The notes below the pieces were generated by a model that was not told the origin of the DNA, made no database searches, and worked only from the letters and a program-made list of their open reading frames with translations. The position numbers and the translations under genes are program-made. From Collinsella aerofaciens (GTDB lineage: Bacteria > Actinomycetota > Coriobacteriia > Coriobacteriales > Coriobacteriaceae), in the NCBI RefSeq assembly GCF_902364945.1, contig NZ_CABJFS010000012.1:3511-67510 (forward strand): a stretch of DNA of 64,000 nt. The letters are read 5' to 3'. How positions within the stretch are numbered: the stretch's first letter is position 1; each line of letters begins with the position of its first letter. Below are positions 7,068 through 15,300 of the stretch, piece after piece.

Positions 7068-8399
7068 ATGATGCCTGAACAAGCGATTAAACCTATACCG
7101 TTATCAAAACTACGCTTATGGACCGAGAATCCTAGAGACCCTGTGGATGAGAGCATGAGCGATTCTGAAATCATTAAAAGGGCGATTGTTAATGATAGTG
7201 ATAACTGGAATCTAGACTCATTAATCGTTGAAATGGGCAAACGTTACCATCTAAACGAGATACCTGTAGTTGTCGCAAATGCGGACGATACATTTACCGT
7301 CTATGACGGAAATCGTCGCGTAGCCCTATTGAAGTGTATTAAAGATCCAGATTTATATCAGGATGCCTTTAATAGGATCGGTGTCTTTGAAGTGGAACCG
7401 GAGTTACGCAATCTAACGGTCTTACCTTGTAATGTTTGCACAAAAGAAATTGCTTTAGAGATTGTCGAACGAATCCATCGATCTTCGAATAAGTGGGGCA
7501 AGCTTCAATACGAACAATTCTTGCATAACTTTAGGGGACAGCCCAAGGGCCCTCTTATGTTGCTTGATGAAGCTACAGGCGGAATTGTAGCGACGAATAA
7601 AAAATTAAACGAAGAATATGTCGAGAAAAGGTTGTTAACTGAATCGAATTTAAACAAAATTGGATTTTCAATTAAGAATAACGAGCTCGTAACTAATCAT
7701 AATCTCGAGGAAGCCGTCGAAATTCTGAAAGATATCGCACGGATTAGAAATGAGGATCTGAGCTCAGCAAGGAAAAACGCCGGCAGACTGAAGGATGCGC
7801 TAATTGAGCTAAATCCAGACAGGTACGCCAACATTTCTTCATTTAATGAAAGCAAGCCAATTACCAAGCTGGGTGGCAGCAACGCCCCAAACAATAGAAA
7901 AGAAATGTCCACCGCGAAGGCTTTGCCCCATAAGAGGAGAAAACCAGTAAAAACCAAAGAAGAGGTTCTGTTTGGCGGAATGCTTCGACCGAAAGGCAGC
8001 AGATCAAATGAGCTATATCGAGCCATCGACGACATTTACCATTTTTATTTAAAGAATGAACAGAAGAGATTCCATTATCTTCCAATAGTTGCGTTTTCAA
8101 TGCGACTGCTACTAGAAATATGCGCACAAGAGTACTTTAAAGCAAGCGATCCTAATAATGATTGCAAGGATGGCGCTTTAAAGCCCTTTTTAAAAGAAGC
8201 CAAGAAGAAAATGACGGAGACCGCCAACTTTGAAGATATTAATGAGATTACATTGAATAGCGAATGGATAGATGGCAAATACAATTTTGAGGGAATTCTA
8301 TCAAAATGGGCTCACGGCACGCTGTCTGCCGACAAAGAGAGCATTGTCCGTGTTTCTAGATTGGCCGGAAACATCATAAGGTTAATGTGGTCTAATTAG
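7068..8399 (+). CDS. ParB/Srx-like domain protein in defence island (443 aa)
   Basis: I place the start at the ATG at 7068, preceded by GGAG and downstream of a TATAAT; the longer frame from 6966 would begin before that promoter. Residues 1-~110 are ParB-like: IKPIPLSKLRLWTENPRDP, VVVANADDTFTVYDGNRRVA with the signature DGNRR at about 80. A helical middle follows (LQYEQFLHNFRG). The C-terminal ~120 residues (FSMRLLLEICAQEYF ... KWAHGTLS) look like an all-alpha HEPN-type fold. Proteins with this ParB fold can be DNA-binding nucleases or NTPases. It is convergent with the Dam gene and shares the AT-rich composition of the island. Role in defence is inferred. Confidence 0.65.
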   Translation: MMPEQAIKPIPLSKLRLWTENPRDPVDESMSDSEIIKRAIVNDSDNWNLDSLIVEMGKRYHLNEIPVVVANADDTFTVYDGNRRVALLKCIKDPDLYQDAFNRIGVFEVEPELRNLTVLPCNVCTKEIALEIVERIHRSSNKWGKLQYEQFLHNFRGQPKGPLMLLDEATGGIVATNKKLNEEYVEKRLLTESNLNKIGFSIKNNELVTNHNLEEAVEILKDIARIRNEDLSSARKNAGRLKDALIELNPDRYANISSFNESKPITKLGGSNAPNNRKEMSTAKALPHKRRKPVKTKEEVLFGGMLRPKGSRSNELYRAIDDIYHFYLKNEQKRFHYLPIVAFSMRLLLEICAQEYFKASDPNNDCKDGALKPFLKEAKKKMTETANFEDINEITLNSEWIDGKYNFEGILSKWAHGTLSADKESIVRVSRLAGNIIRLMWSN

Positions 8400-8406
8400 T
8401 ATAACA

Positions 8407-8453
8407 ACTTACCGGTGGCTAATGCCTGATCGGTCTTGAAGCCACCGGTAAGT
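8407..8453. terminator. Bidirectional hairpin between convergent ParB-like and Dam genes
   Basis: ACTTACCGGTGGCT (8407-8420) and AGCCACCGGTAAGT (8440-8453) are perfect 14-bp arms around a 19-nt loop, sitting between two convergent stop codons (8399 and 8471). Confidence 0.75.
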
Positions 8454-8470
8454 CGATCGTTCTAAAAGAG

Positions 8471-9310
8471 CTATGATTTAAGACTAGCGGGCCAAATAAG
8501 TCCTGGCCCAAGTATTATCTTCTCTTTGCCAACAGTTTTTAGATTGGCAGAATATCCAATTTCAAGATTACTCTGTTCGTAATCGTTGTAAATGGATTTA
8601 ATCAATACGTCTGCATCATAAGTTACAACCCATTTACTCTGTGCACTACCGATTTTACGGGCTAATGAGCGATGCTTCTCGTTAGTAAAAGAACTTCGAT
8701 ATAAACCGGGACCCTTTTGGACGTAAGGAGGATCAAGATATGCAAACAGTTCGGAATCTGTTAATCGCCGAGTTATAAACTCTTCAGCATCAAGGTTCGT
8801 AACTTCAATTCTGTCTTTATATTCTTCAATTCGTTGTATTTTAGCAATGAGCGTTTTGCGATTGAATCGAGCATCCATTTTATAAGTTCCAGTTTGGTCT
8901 AGACCGCCTATAACTCCGCCGCTCAAAATACCAGAGACATTGGTTCTATTAAGATAAAAGCATGCTTTACCTAACGCAAGGCTATCGCTGACATCCTTTG
9001 AACGATAAATCTCTCGCATCGATTTCCATGTATCTATATTAAGTTTTGCGTCATTGATAAATTCGCATAACTCCTCGCTGTGATTTACTATCACGTCCCA
9101 CATGCAATACACAGCAGGATCAAAATCATTAATTACAATCGATTTAACGTCATTTTTTAGAAGCAACTTAATAGCGAGGCCTGCTCCTCCTGCAAATAAC
9201 TCTGCATAAGCGTGCCCAAGCAGGTTGTTTGCTTCAAGTATCGATTTGATTTCAGGGTAAATCTTCGTCTTACCCCCTGGATATCGCACTGGCGTAAGTG
9301 TTGCCGGCAC
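8471..9310 (-). CDS. DNA adenine methylase, Dam/D12 class
   Basis: A GTG at 9310 follows AAGGAGG by 8 nt. The 279-aa protein has the class D12 motifs in order: RYPGGKTKI (residues 8-16), AELFAGGAGLA (SAM-binding FxGxG-like), INDFDP, and catalytic YLDPPYVQKGPG at about 190. It methylates the N6 of adenine in a short site that I cannot predict. It is the last gene of a minus-strand set behind the OLD-like ATPase (69-nt gap). In this context it may protect host DNA from the neighbouring nuclease-like proteins, or be a solitary methylase. AT-rich codon use matches its neighbours. Confidence 0.85.
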   Translation of the reverse strand: MPATLTPVRYPGGKTKIYPEIKSILEANNLLGHAYAELFAGGAGLAIKLLLKNDVKSIVINDFDPAVYCMWDVIVNHSEELCEFINDAKLNIDTWKSMREIYRSKDVSDSLALGKACFYLNRTNVSGILSGGVIGGLDQTGTYKMDARFNRKTLIAKIQRIEEYKDRIEVTNLDAEEFITRRLTDSELFAYLDPPYVQKGPGLYRSSFTNEKHRSLARKIGSAQSKWVVTYDADVLIKSIYNDYEQSNLEIGYSANLKTVGKEKIILGPGLIWPASLKS

Positions 9311-9379
9311 TAACTACACCTCCTTAGCTTGCGCAAATGCTAACAATTGACTATTTTTTAAATCAGAATATTTTACAGT

Positions 9380-11050
9380 CTATTCGTACTTAAAAGTATA
9401 AATACCGAAATCAACAGTTGATGGAATGAAAATACGGTGATAGTTGGCTGTTTTATGGTAAACGGCCTGGAGATTGAATCCAAATTTCCTTATATCCCTT
9501 GCATTTGCGGAATCAAGCATCCATGCCTTAAAGACATACGTGAAAAATAGTATATTCCTGTTAAAAACTGCCTTGGCTTTCTCCCGCTTTTGGCCACCGC
9601 CAACAACGTTGCGCGCCTCATCTATTTCAGGCTTGATCCATTGGTTAAAATTACTTATGGAAAAACCTTCACCTTGAATGCATTCGTCAGCCCAGAAGGG
9701 ATTGTTACCATCAGTTGACAATTTAATTGCGTAGTCAAATAATAGCCATTCGGGCGACGATCCATCTCCGGGTAAGGCAATTGTGTTTTTGGAAAGATTC
9801 GAAGGCTTATCACCGTCGAGAATAGCGAACGACGCAATGGCGGATTGTCTTAATTGGGAATCTTTAAATAGGCTAGATATAACGTCACCGCCAAGATTTC
9901 CGTCTATCAAATGGATATGTCTGTTTAAGTGATTAAATCCATCTGCCTGTTTGCATAGATGGGATATCAACAGGCGAATGAGGCACCTTGCTTCTTCATC
10001 TTCGGTGAATACAGGTATTTTCTTTTCAGAGAATAGGTCCGCTCGGGATCTATTTGTGAGATACATCTCTATTTTTTCAATATCAGGGTTGTCCATTTTG
10101 GAAACAACACCTGCGCCGTCATACAGGTAAATTACATTCTGTTTTTCTTTAAACATTTGCTTTAACATAAAGATACTGTGAGTAGTAAAGACTATTTGAA
10201 TATGGAATAGCGTCGAGTATTCAATAAGCAATTGAAGCAAAGCATATTGGAACGAAGGGTGCAGAGTTGCATCAAGCTCGTCAACAAGCAATAGGCTACA
10301 AACCGTTTCCGATTGAGAGCTCTCGTCCAAAGCCTCATAATATCTTTTTAATGAGAGCAAGGCGGTTAGAAGTATCAAGACATTCTCTTCGCCGCTAGAT
10401 ACTGTATTTGAATCTACGCCTTCAATATCCGTGCTAAATTCTTGTCTTTTCTTAATGTCTCTTAGACTTTGTGCTTGAAATGAGCTTGCGTGAATTCCGG
10501 TGATTCGAGCATAAAGATCGCTCAGCTCAGACTGGGCGTCCTCAGGGAGTATGAATGATGAGTTTTTCAGCGCACCGTCGTCTTGATATTCTCCCCAAGG
10601 AATTAGACGAGCCAGTCCGAGATAAAGCACTGGCTTGGCTGGCAACCTATCATGACTGCCTTTTTTGTAATAGGGCTTAATTGCATATCGATTATTGACG
10701 GCCGAATTATGCTTTCTAAAAGACAGTCGCGAACCATCTAAATACTCGACTTCAAACAACGACCCCTCTTTATAGCCAGGGGCAGGGTTATTATACTGCC
10801 TATCACCTTTTGCTAATTTTTCGATCTTCGTATTCACTTGAGCATTGAGAGAATTAATCATTCTTAATGCTTCGGGATCTTTAAATTGGTGATCTTTCCT
10901 GCTGACAGCTTTGTATGCGTTGCTGATCATATGCAGCAGGGTAGTCTTGCAAGTGCCATTCGTTCCCGATATGGCATTAACGCCACAGTCAAATTCAATA
11001 GCAATATCGTTTAATTTCTTATATCGATTAATATTGAGACGTTTAACCAT
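9380..11050 (-). CDS. OLD-like ABC-type ATPase with TOPRIM-like C-terminus
   Basis: I choose the ATG at 11050 because the protein then opens MVKRLNINRYKKLNDIAIEF, the usual start of RecF/OLD-type ATPases; an ATG at 11074 is possible. Walker A is SGTNGTCKTT at about 27-36, the ABC-like signature region is VSSGEENVL, Walker B is LLLVDELDATLHP at ~255, followed by a switch His (FTTHS). The C-terminal ~200 residues hold FTEDEEARCL (~350) and AILDGDKP (~411), matching the Glu and DxD of a TOPRIM nuclease. OLD-family proteins are nucleases in anti-phage systems such as OLD, Gabija (GajA) and PARIS-like. The Thr-Cys in the P-loop (GTCKTT, usually GxGKST) is unusual. Confidence 0.75.
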   Translation of the reverse strand: MVKRLNINRYKKLNDIAIEFDCGVNAISGTNGTCKTTLLHMISNAYKAVSRKDHQFKDPEALRMINSLNAQVNTKIEKLAKGDRQYNNPAPGYKEGSLFEVEYLDGSRLSFRKHNSAVNNRYAIKPYYKKGSHDRLPAKPVLYLGLARLIPWGEYQDDGALKNSSFILPEDAQSELSDLYARITGIHASSFQAQSLRDIKKRQEFSTDIEGVDSNTVSSGEENVLILLTALLSLKRYYEALDESSQSETVCSLLLVDELDATLHPSFQYALLQLLIEYSTLFHIQIVFTTHSIFMLKQMFKEKQNVIYLYDGAGVVSKMDNPDIEKIEMYLTNRSRADLFSEKKIPVFTEDEEARCLIRLLISHLCKQADGFNHLNRHIHLIDGNLGGDVISSLFKDSQLRQSAIASFAILDGDKPSNLSKNTIALPGDGSSPEWLLFDYAIKLSTDGNNPFWADECIQGEGFSISNFNQWIKPEIDEARNVVGGGQKREKAKAVFNRNILFFTYVFKAWMLDSANARDIRKFGFNLQAVYHKTANYHRIFIPSTVDFGIYTFKYE

Positions 11051-11101
11051 GGGCCAGCCAATCAATAAATGCATTATTGCGAAAGTGTCTTATCTAGAAA
11101 T

Positions 11102-12301
11102 TTATACGTCTGAATCTCCACTTGATTCAAGTAACCATCTAACTTGGCTCCATTCGCATATTTTGTGGTGCGCAATAATATTGCGGCATTCGCGAAGAAG
11201 ATGGATTTCGTTCCTGAGCTCTCGATCGGGGATATATAAAAGTCTTTCGCCGTCATCGTTAGTTTGCGCCATTAGGTATACAAGGGTTCCGAGTTCAACA
11301 TCCTCGGGTTCAGATACGCGCTCGCCAAATTGAGAGACATCACTGCTTTCCAAAACGGCAGTAAGCTGATCACGTACTCTTGCTATCACCGCCAATCGCC
11401 TAGCCTCCAAGATGGGGAACAGAATCACGACCTGTGCTTTCCAGACTCTTCGATCGATTGAGCCCTTATCGGCTCGCAGAGCGATAGCAAGAACATTATT
11501 ATGATCAGCTTTGACCCTATCATTATCAAAGCAATCTAAAACAGAACAGAGCACATCATAGCTGTTATCAAGCATAAGTTCGAGGTTCTCGGATAAGATA
11601 TCTGACACCTCAACGTCCCCACCGCAGACGTTGGAGAGCAGCGAGGCGCAGTAGCTTTTTTCTTGACCCGAAAAAGCCATTGAAGGCATTTCATCCACAA
11701 GTAAACCATTGAATAACGAAACGCTATACTCGCCTATGCAATCACGATAACTGATAGTCTTGCACCCATCATTTTCATTTTGATCCAGCGAAGACCATCC
11801 ATCAAAAGAAGTCTCTACAACAAACAATCCATCTAAAGGTGTTGTAGATGGCCACCCGCAGATTAAGCCCATCCAAGTTTTAATGTCTTTCGGCTCAAAA
11901 CCTGTCAACCAGACGATTCTGTCTTTCAACACGTGATTCTGGATAAGATACTCAGCGGGATTAAGTGAATTCCTATATCTTAGTCTTACGTCATTCAGAG
12001 CGTAGCGATCAAGCAGCACTTCAACTGGACTCTGAGCATTGTTAAAATCATCCGGTGTGACCACATCAATAGTGACACCTTCCAGCGCGTATTCGCTTTG
12101 GGCGGCTTCAGCAATTAACTCCCTCATCCTATTTGGCCAAGGGCACAACTTGGGCAGAAGCAATCGCACATTGTAATTGTCCGAGAGAGAACTCACGACT
12201 GATTTTATAAACATCTGAGGACCCGTAACATTGGTCCACCATATGTACGAATGGTCCATGCCCATGAAGCCACACTTTCCTTTAAACCTTAGCGCACTCA
12301 T
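11102..12301 (-). CDS. Defence-island protein with C-terminal HEPN motif (399 aa)
   Basis: The ATG at 12301 overlaps the last 20 nt of the 1780-aa NTPase gene, implying translational coupling. The N-terminal ~330 residues match no family I recognise (WWTNVTGPQMFIKSVV, RLLLPKLCPWPNRM, WLTGFEPKDIKTWMG). The C-terminus has RNEIHLLRECRNIIAHHKIC at about residues 365-384, with the R-X4-H core of HEPN ribonucleases, similar to Swt1-type HEPN domains. It is probably the RNA-cutting effector or a partner of the large NTPase. The gene is 27-51 nt before the OLD-like gene. Confidence 0.6.
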   Translation of the reverse strand: MSALRFKGKCGFMGMDHSYIWWTNVTGPQMFIKSVVSSLSDNYNVRLLLPKLCPWPNRMRELIAEAAQSEYALEGVTIDVVTPDDFNNAQSPVEVLLDRYALNDVRLRYRNSLNPAEYLIQNHVLKDRIVWLTGFEPKDIKTWMGLICGWPSTTPLDGLFVVETSFDGWSSLDQNENDGCKTISYRDCIGEYSVSLFNGLLVDEMPSMAFSGQEKSYCASLLSNVCGGDVEVSDILSENLELMLDNSYDVLCSVLDCFDNDRVKADHNNVLAIALRADKGSIDRRVWKAQVVILFPILEARRLAVIARVRDQLTAVLESSDVSQFGERVSEPEDVELGTLVYLMAQTNDDGERLLYIPDRELRNEIHLLRECRNIIAHHKICEWSQVRWLLESSGDSDV

Positions 12302-15300
12302 TAGCTTCGATGATGTCATCGAAAACAGCATCTTCATTGGGTCCGATGATATTCAAGAACGAATGCCTGCGCAGTTTATAACAATGAACAGTCATAGAAG
12401 GTTTAGTCAAAATACCCATCTCGACCATTTCGTCAAGCAGTATCTCCAGAGCGCTCTGGGATTCGCATTTTAGGCATGAGATGTCGAATTCGATCGCTGA
12501 TTTCTGAATAGCGTCGATACTGAAGCCGTCAAGCAGGGACTTCTGATCATCCTCGCGTTCTGCAGCAAAGCTCAACATGGCGATACACCGAGCAAGCATA
12601 AAGTATCGCTCATCGAGCTCCAGAGAGAGCCTGAACTTTTCTCTAATACTGTTGTTCAAATCATTCTTGTTAATGATTTCGCCAAGTTGCTCCTCAAGGA
12701 GAGGATACGGAGGCTGTCCATCAGCAGCACGATAATAAACGCCATACTGTTCTTTCATGGTTTCAACCAGTGTATGCCCAAAGAACTGGATGATTCCTGG
12801 ATAGTAATTTGTGTTTGTAAGGATGGTCTCCAGATGAGGGTACCTATCAACTTGGAAGCCCAAATAAAGCAGCGGCCTAGAAATTAGCTGCAGCGCTTCT
12901 TGGGGTGATAATGGTTTGACGCAAATGGGTGAACCAACTTGGCCCGAGAAGCCGTTCTCCTGAATAGCGTTTTTTGCTCTGCAAACATTATGCAAGCCCG
13001 CAATCACAAACTTAAAGCTATTAGTAGATTCACTTTTTAGGTCGATAAGAGGCTGGAGCTCCCTGTAATGGTGCTCAGCAATAGCATTGAGAAAATTATC
13101 ACACTCATCAAGAAGCAACAGAACCCTGGAAGCAAGCTTGGAGTTCATGGCTTTAGCAATCGCTGCCGCAAGGGACCGAATGTCCTCAACCTTTCCAAGC
13201 GAAAGTTCAGCTTTTGCACCAAAAGCCTCAGCAACCTTACAGGCAACATCCTTTTCAGTCAGGCAATTAAGAATGTTGACATAGACTGCGAACTCTTTGG
13301 AATCAGGTTTTTGGCAGAGGCTTTCGGCTCTTTGAAGAAGCGCAGTCTTGCCCAACTGTCTGCCACCATAGACGATTATGGCTCCACCAGGATCCATAAT
13401 GCTTCTTAGCTCAGCATCCCTGCCGCAGAACATTTCGTCTGGGGTAGGACCGCCATCGCGTACAAATGGTTGATAAAACGTAAAAGGCAAGGCGCACTTC
13501 AGCATTAACTGAAGACGTTCGGGCTCTTCGTGCAAGGCCAAGAACAATGCAAGGACCTGATCAATAACGATAAATTGAAGATGATTGTTGCTCGCATGTG
13601 ATAGCTCTGCCAAGGCTCTTTTATCCTCGAGTCTCATTGGGCTATCAACAAATACGAGGGACATCCTCGTCAGTCCGGCAGCACGAACTTTAGACAAGAT
13701 ATCTCTAGGCGATAATGAACCGAACAACAGCAAAACATCTAGCTTTGACGGCATTTTAGTGCCAAATGCCGCAATAGGATGACTGTATTGAGTCGTTCCG
13801 CGAGAAGCGGGGCGTAGCGACGCGGAGTACCGAGCTTGGCCTTGAGAAGTGCGTTCAACTTGCCTAACAGACAATCCAAGAGCTCTCAAGAATGTAGCAA
13901 TATCCTTGCAATCGGCACTTCCGGTTTTATTTCCGCGCTTTGGCCAACTTCCAACCATTTTCAAGGCGTTTTCTTTATAGCCTGAATCTTTGTAATCAGT
14001 ATCCCAACTCTTCGGAGCATTCTTATTAATATAGGACTTTGCGAACTTGGCAAAATCGTTTCGGTTGTTAGATTTCTTGCAACAATCAAATAGCTGTTTA
14101 TAAACATCATCGCTAATAAACTCCGAGAAAACATCGCTCTCGGTAATAGGCGTTACGTCCAAATCAAGCTTGCCAGCATCTATTCTATTCAAATACTCTT
14201 CAACTACAGCATAGTTGCCCTCTTCAAACAAAACGGTAGCCTTATCGAGCAAGGAGGATTTTTTACCTTGGATCTTACGACGACAAGAAGATAGCCTGCG
14301 ATCAAGATCGGTCTTACGCGAAAGCGAAAGATCATCGACCTGCTTCTGAAGTCCCTTAAGGAACCACTTCCAATTGGCATAGTCTTCCAAGTCAAAGAAG
14401 AATCCCATGTTCAGACGAGCTATTTCTAGCAAGCGTTCCTTCTGTTGCTCATCAATTTTGTTGTAGGCATACGCCATTTCGAGCATATCTTTATATTTAT
14501 CCAGCTCATCCAAGGCTGACTGATGCGCATTTTTACGATCAAGGTCGCTCGGAGGCAGAACCCCCTCTATTGCGCCACACAGATTCAAGATGTTGTCGAG
14601 CTGGCCTAAATTGTCAAATAGCCTCGAACTTGGATCAGCAATCTGCCTAGCAGCCTCAGCTGAATCAAGTTTAGGGCTCAGATGGTGCTCGAGCAGAACC
14701 CTCCAAGGTTCGCAATAAACGACACGGGAGAGATCCATGTTCAAAACAGGAAGACCAGAATCAATCGAAATGCATCCAGTGGCAAGAAATTGTTCATAGT
14801 CCATTGTGCAGGAAGAATTTCCCGTCAGTAAACGCTTTATATCGGTAAATAAAGCGTCCAGCACAGTCGAATCCACCGGATTATAAGCTGCTCCAGAAAC
14901 AGAAACCTCATCGGTCAAAACAAGAATCCTGTCCTTGAGATTTCCCAGCTGTTCTAGCGCCCCCTCTCTAAATGAAGAACCGATTAGGGTGTTCCACTCC
15001 TTTAATACTTCGATGCGGTCTTCAATGGCACTAACCAAATGCTTACGAGCGGCATATTCAAGATTCATCCCTCTATTTTTCTTACCATTTACCGCCATAC
15101 GCCATTTCGAATCGATAAAGTCAGAAATGGCTTTATCCTGCTCGGCATCGGAACTGCCAACCTTGAACTGAGCAAGAACGTCTTCAATTAGAGGACGAGA
15201 TTCGCGGTCATCATTAGCAACAATCGTTAGAACAGAGCCAAGATCGCTCGAATCGCCAAAACTCAACTCAAGAAATTCGGGGATGCCTTTAATCATCGCC

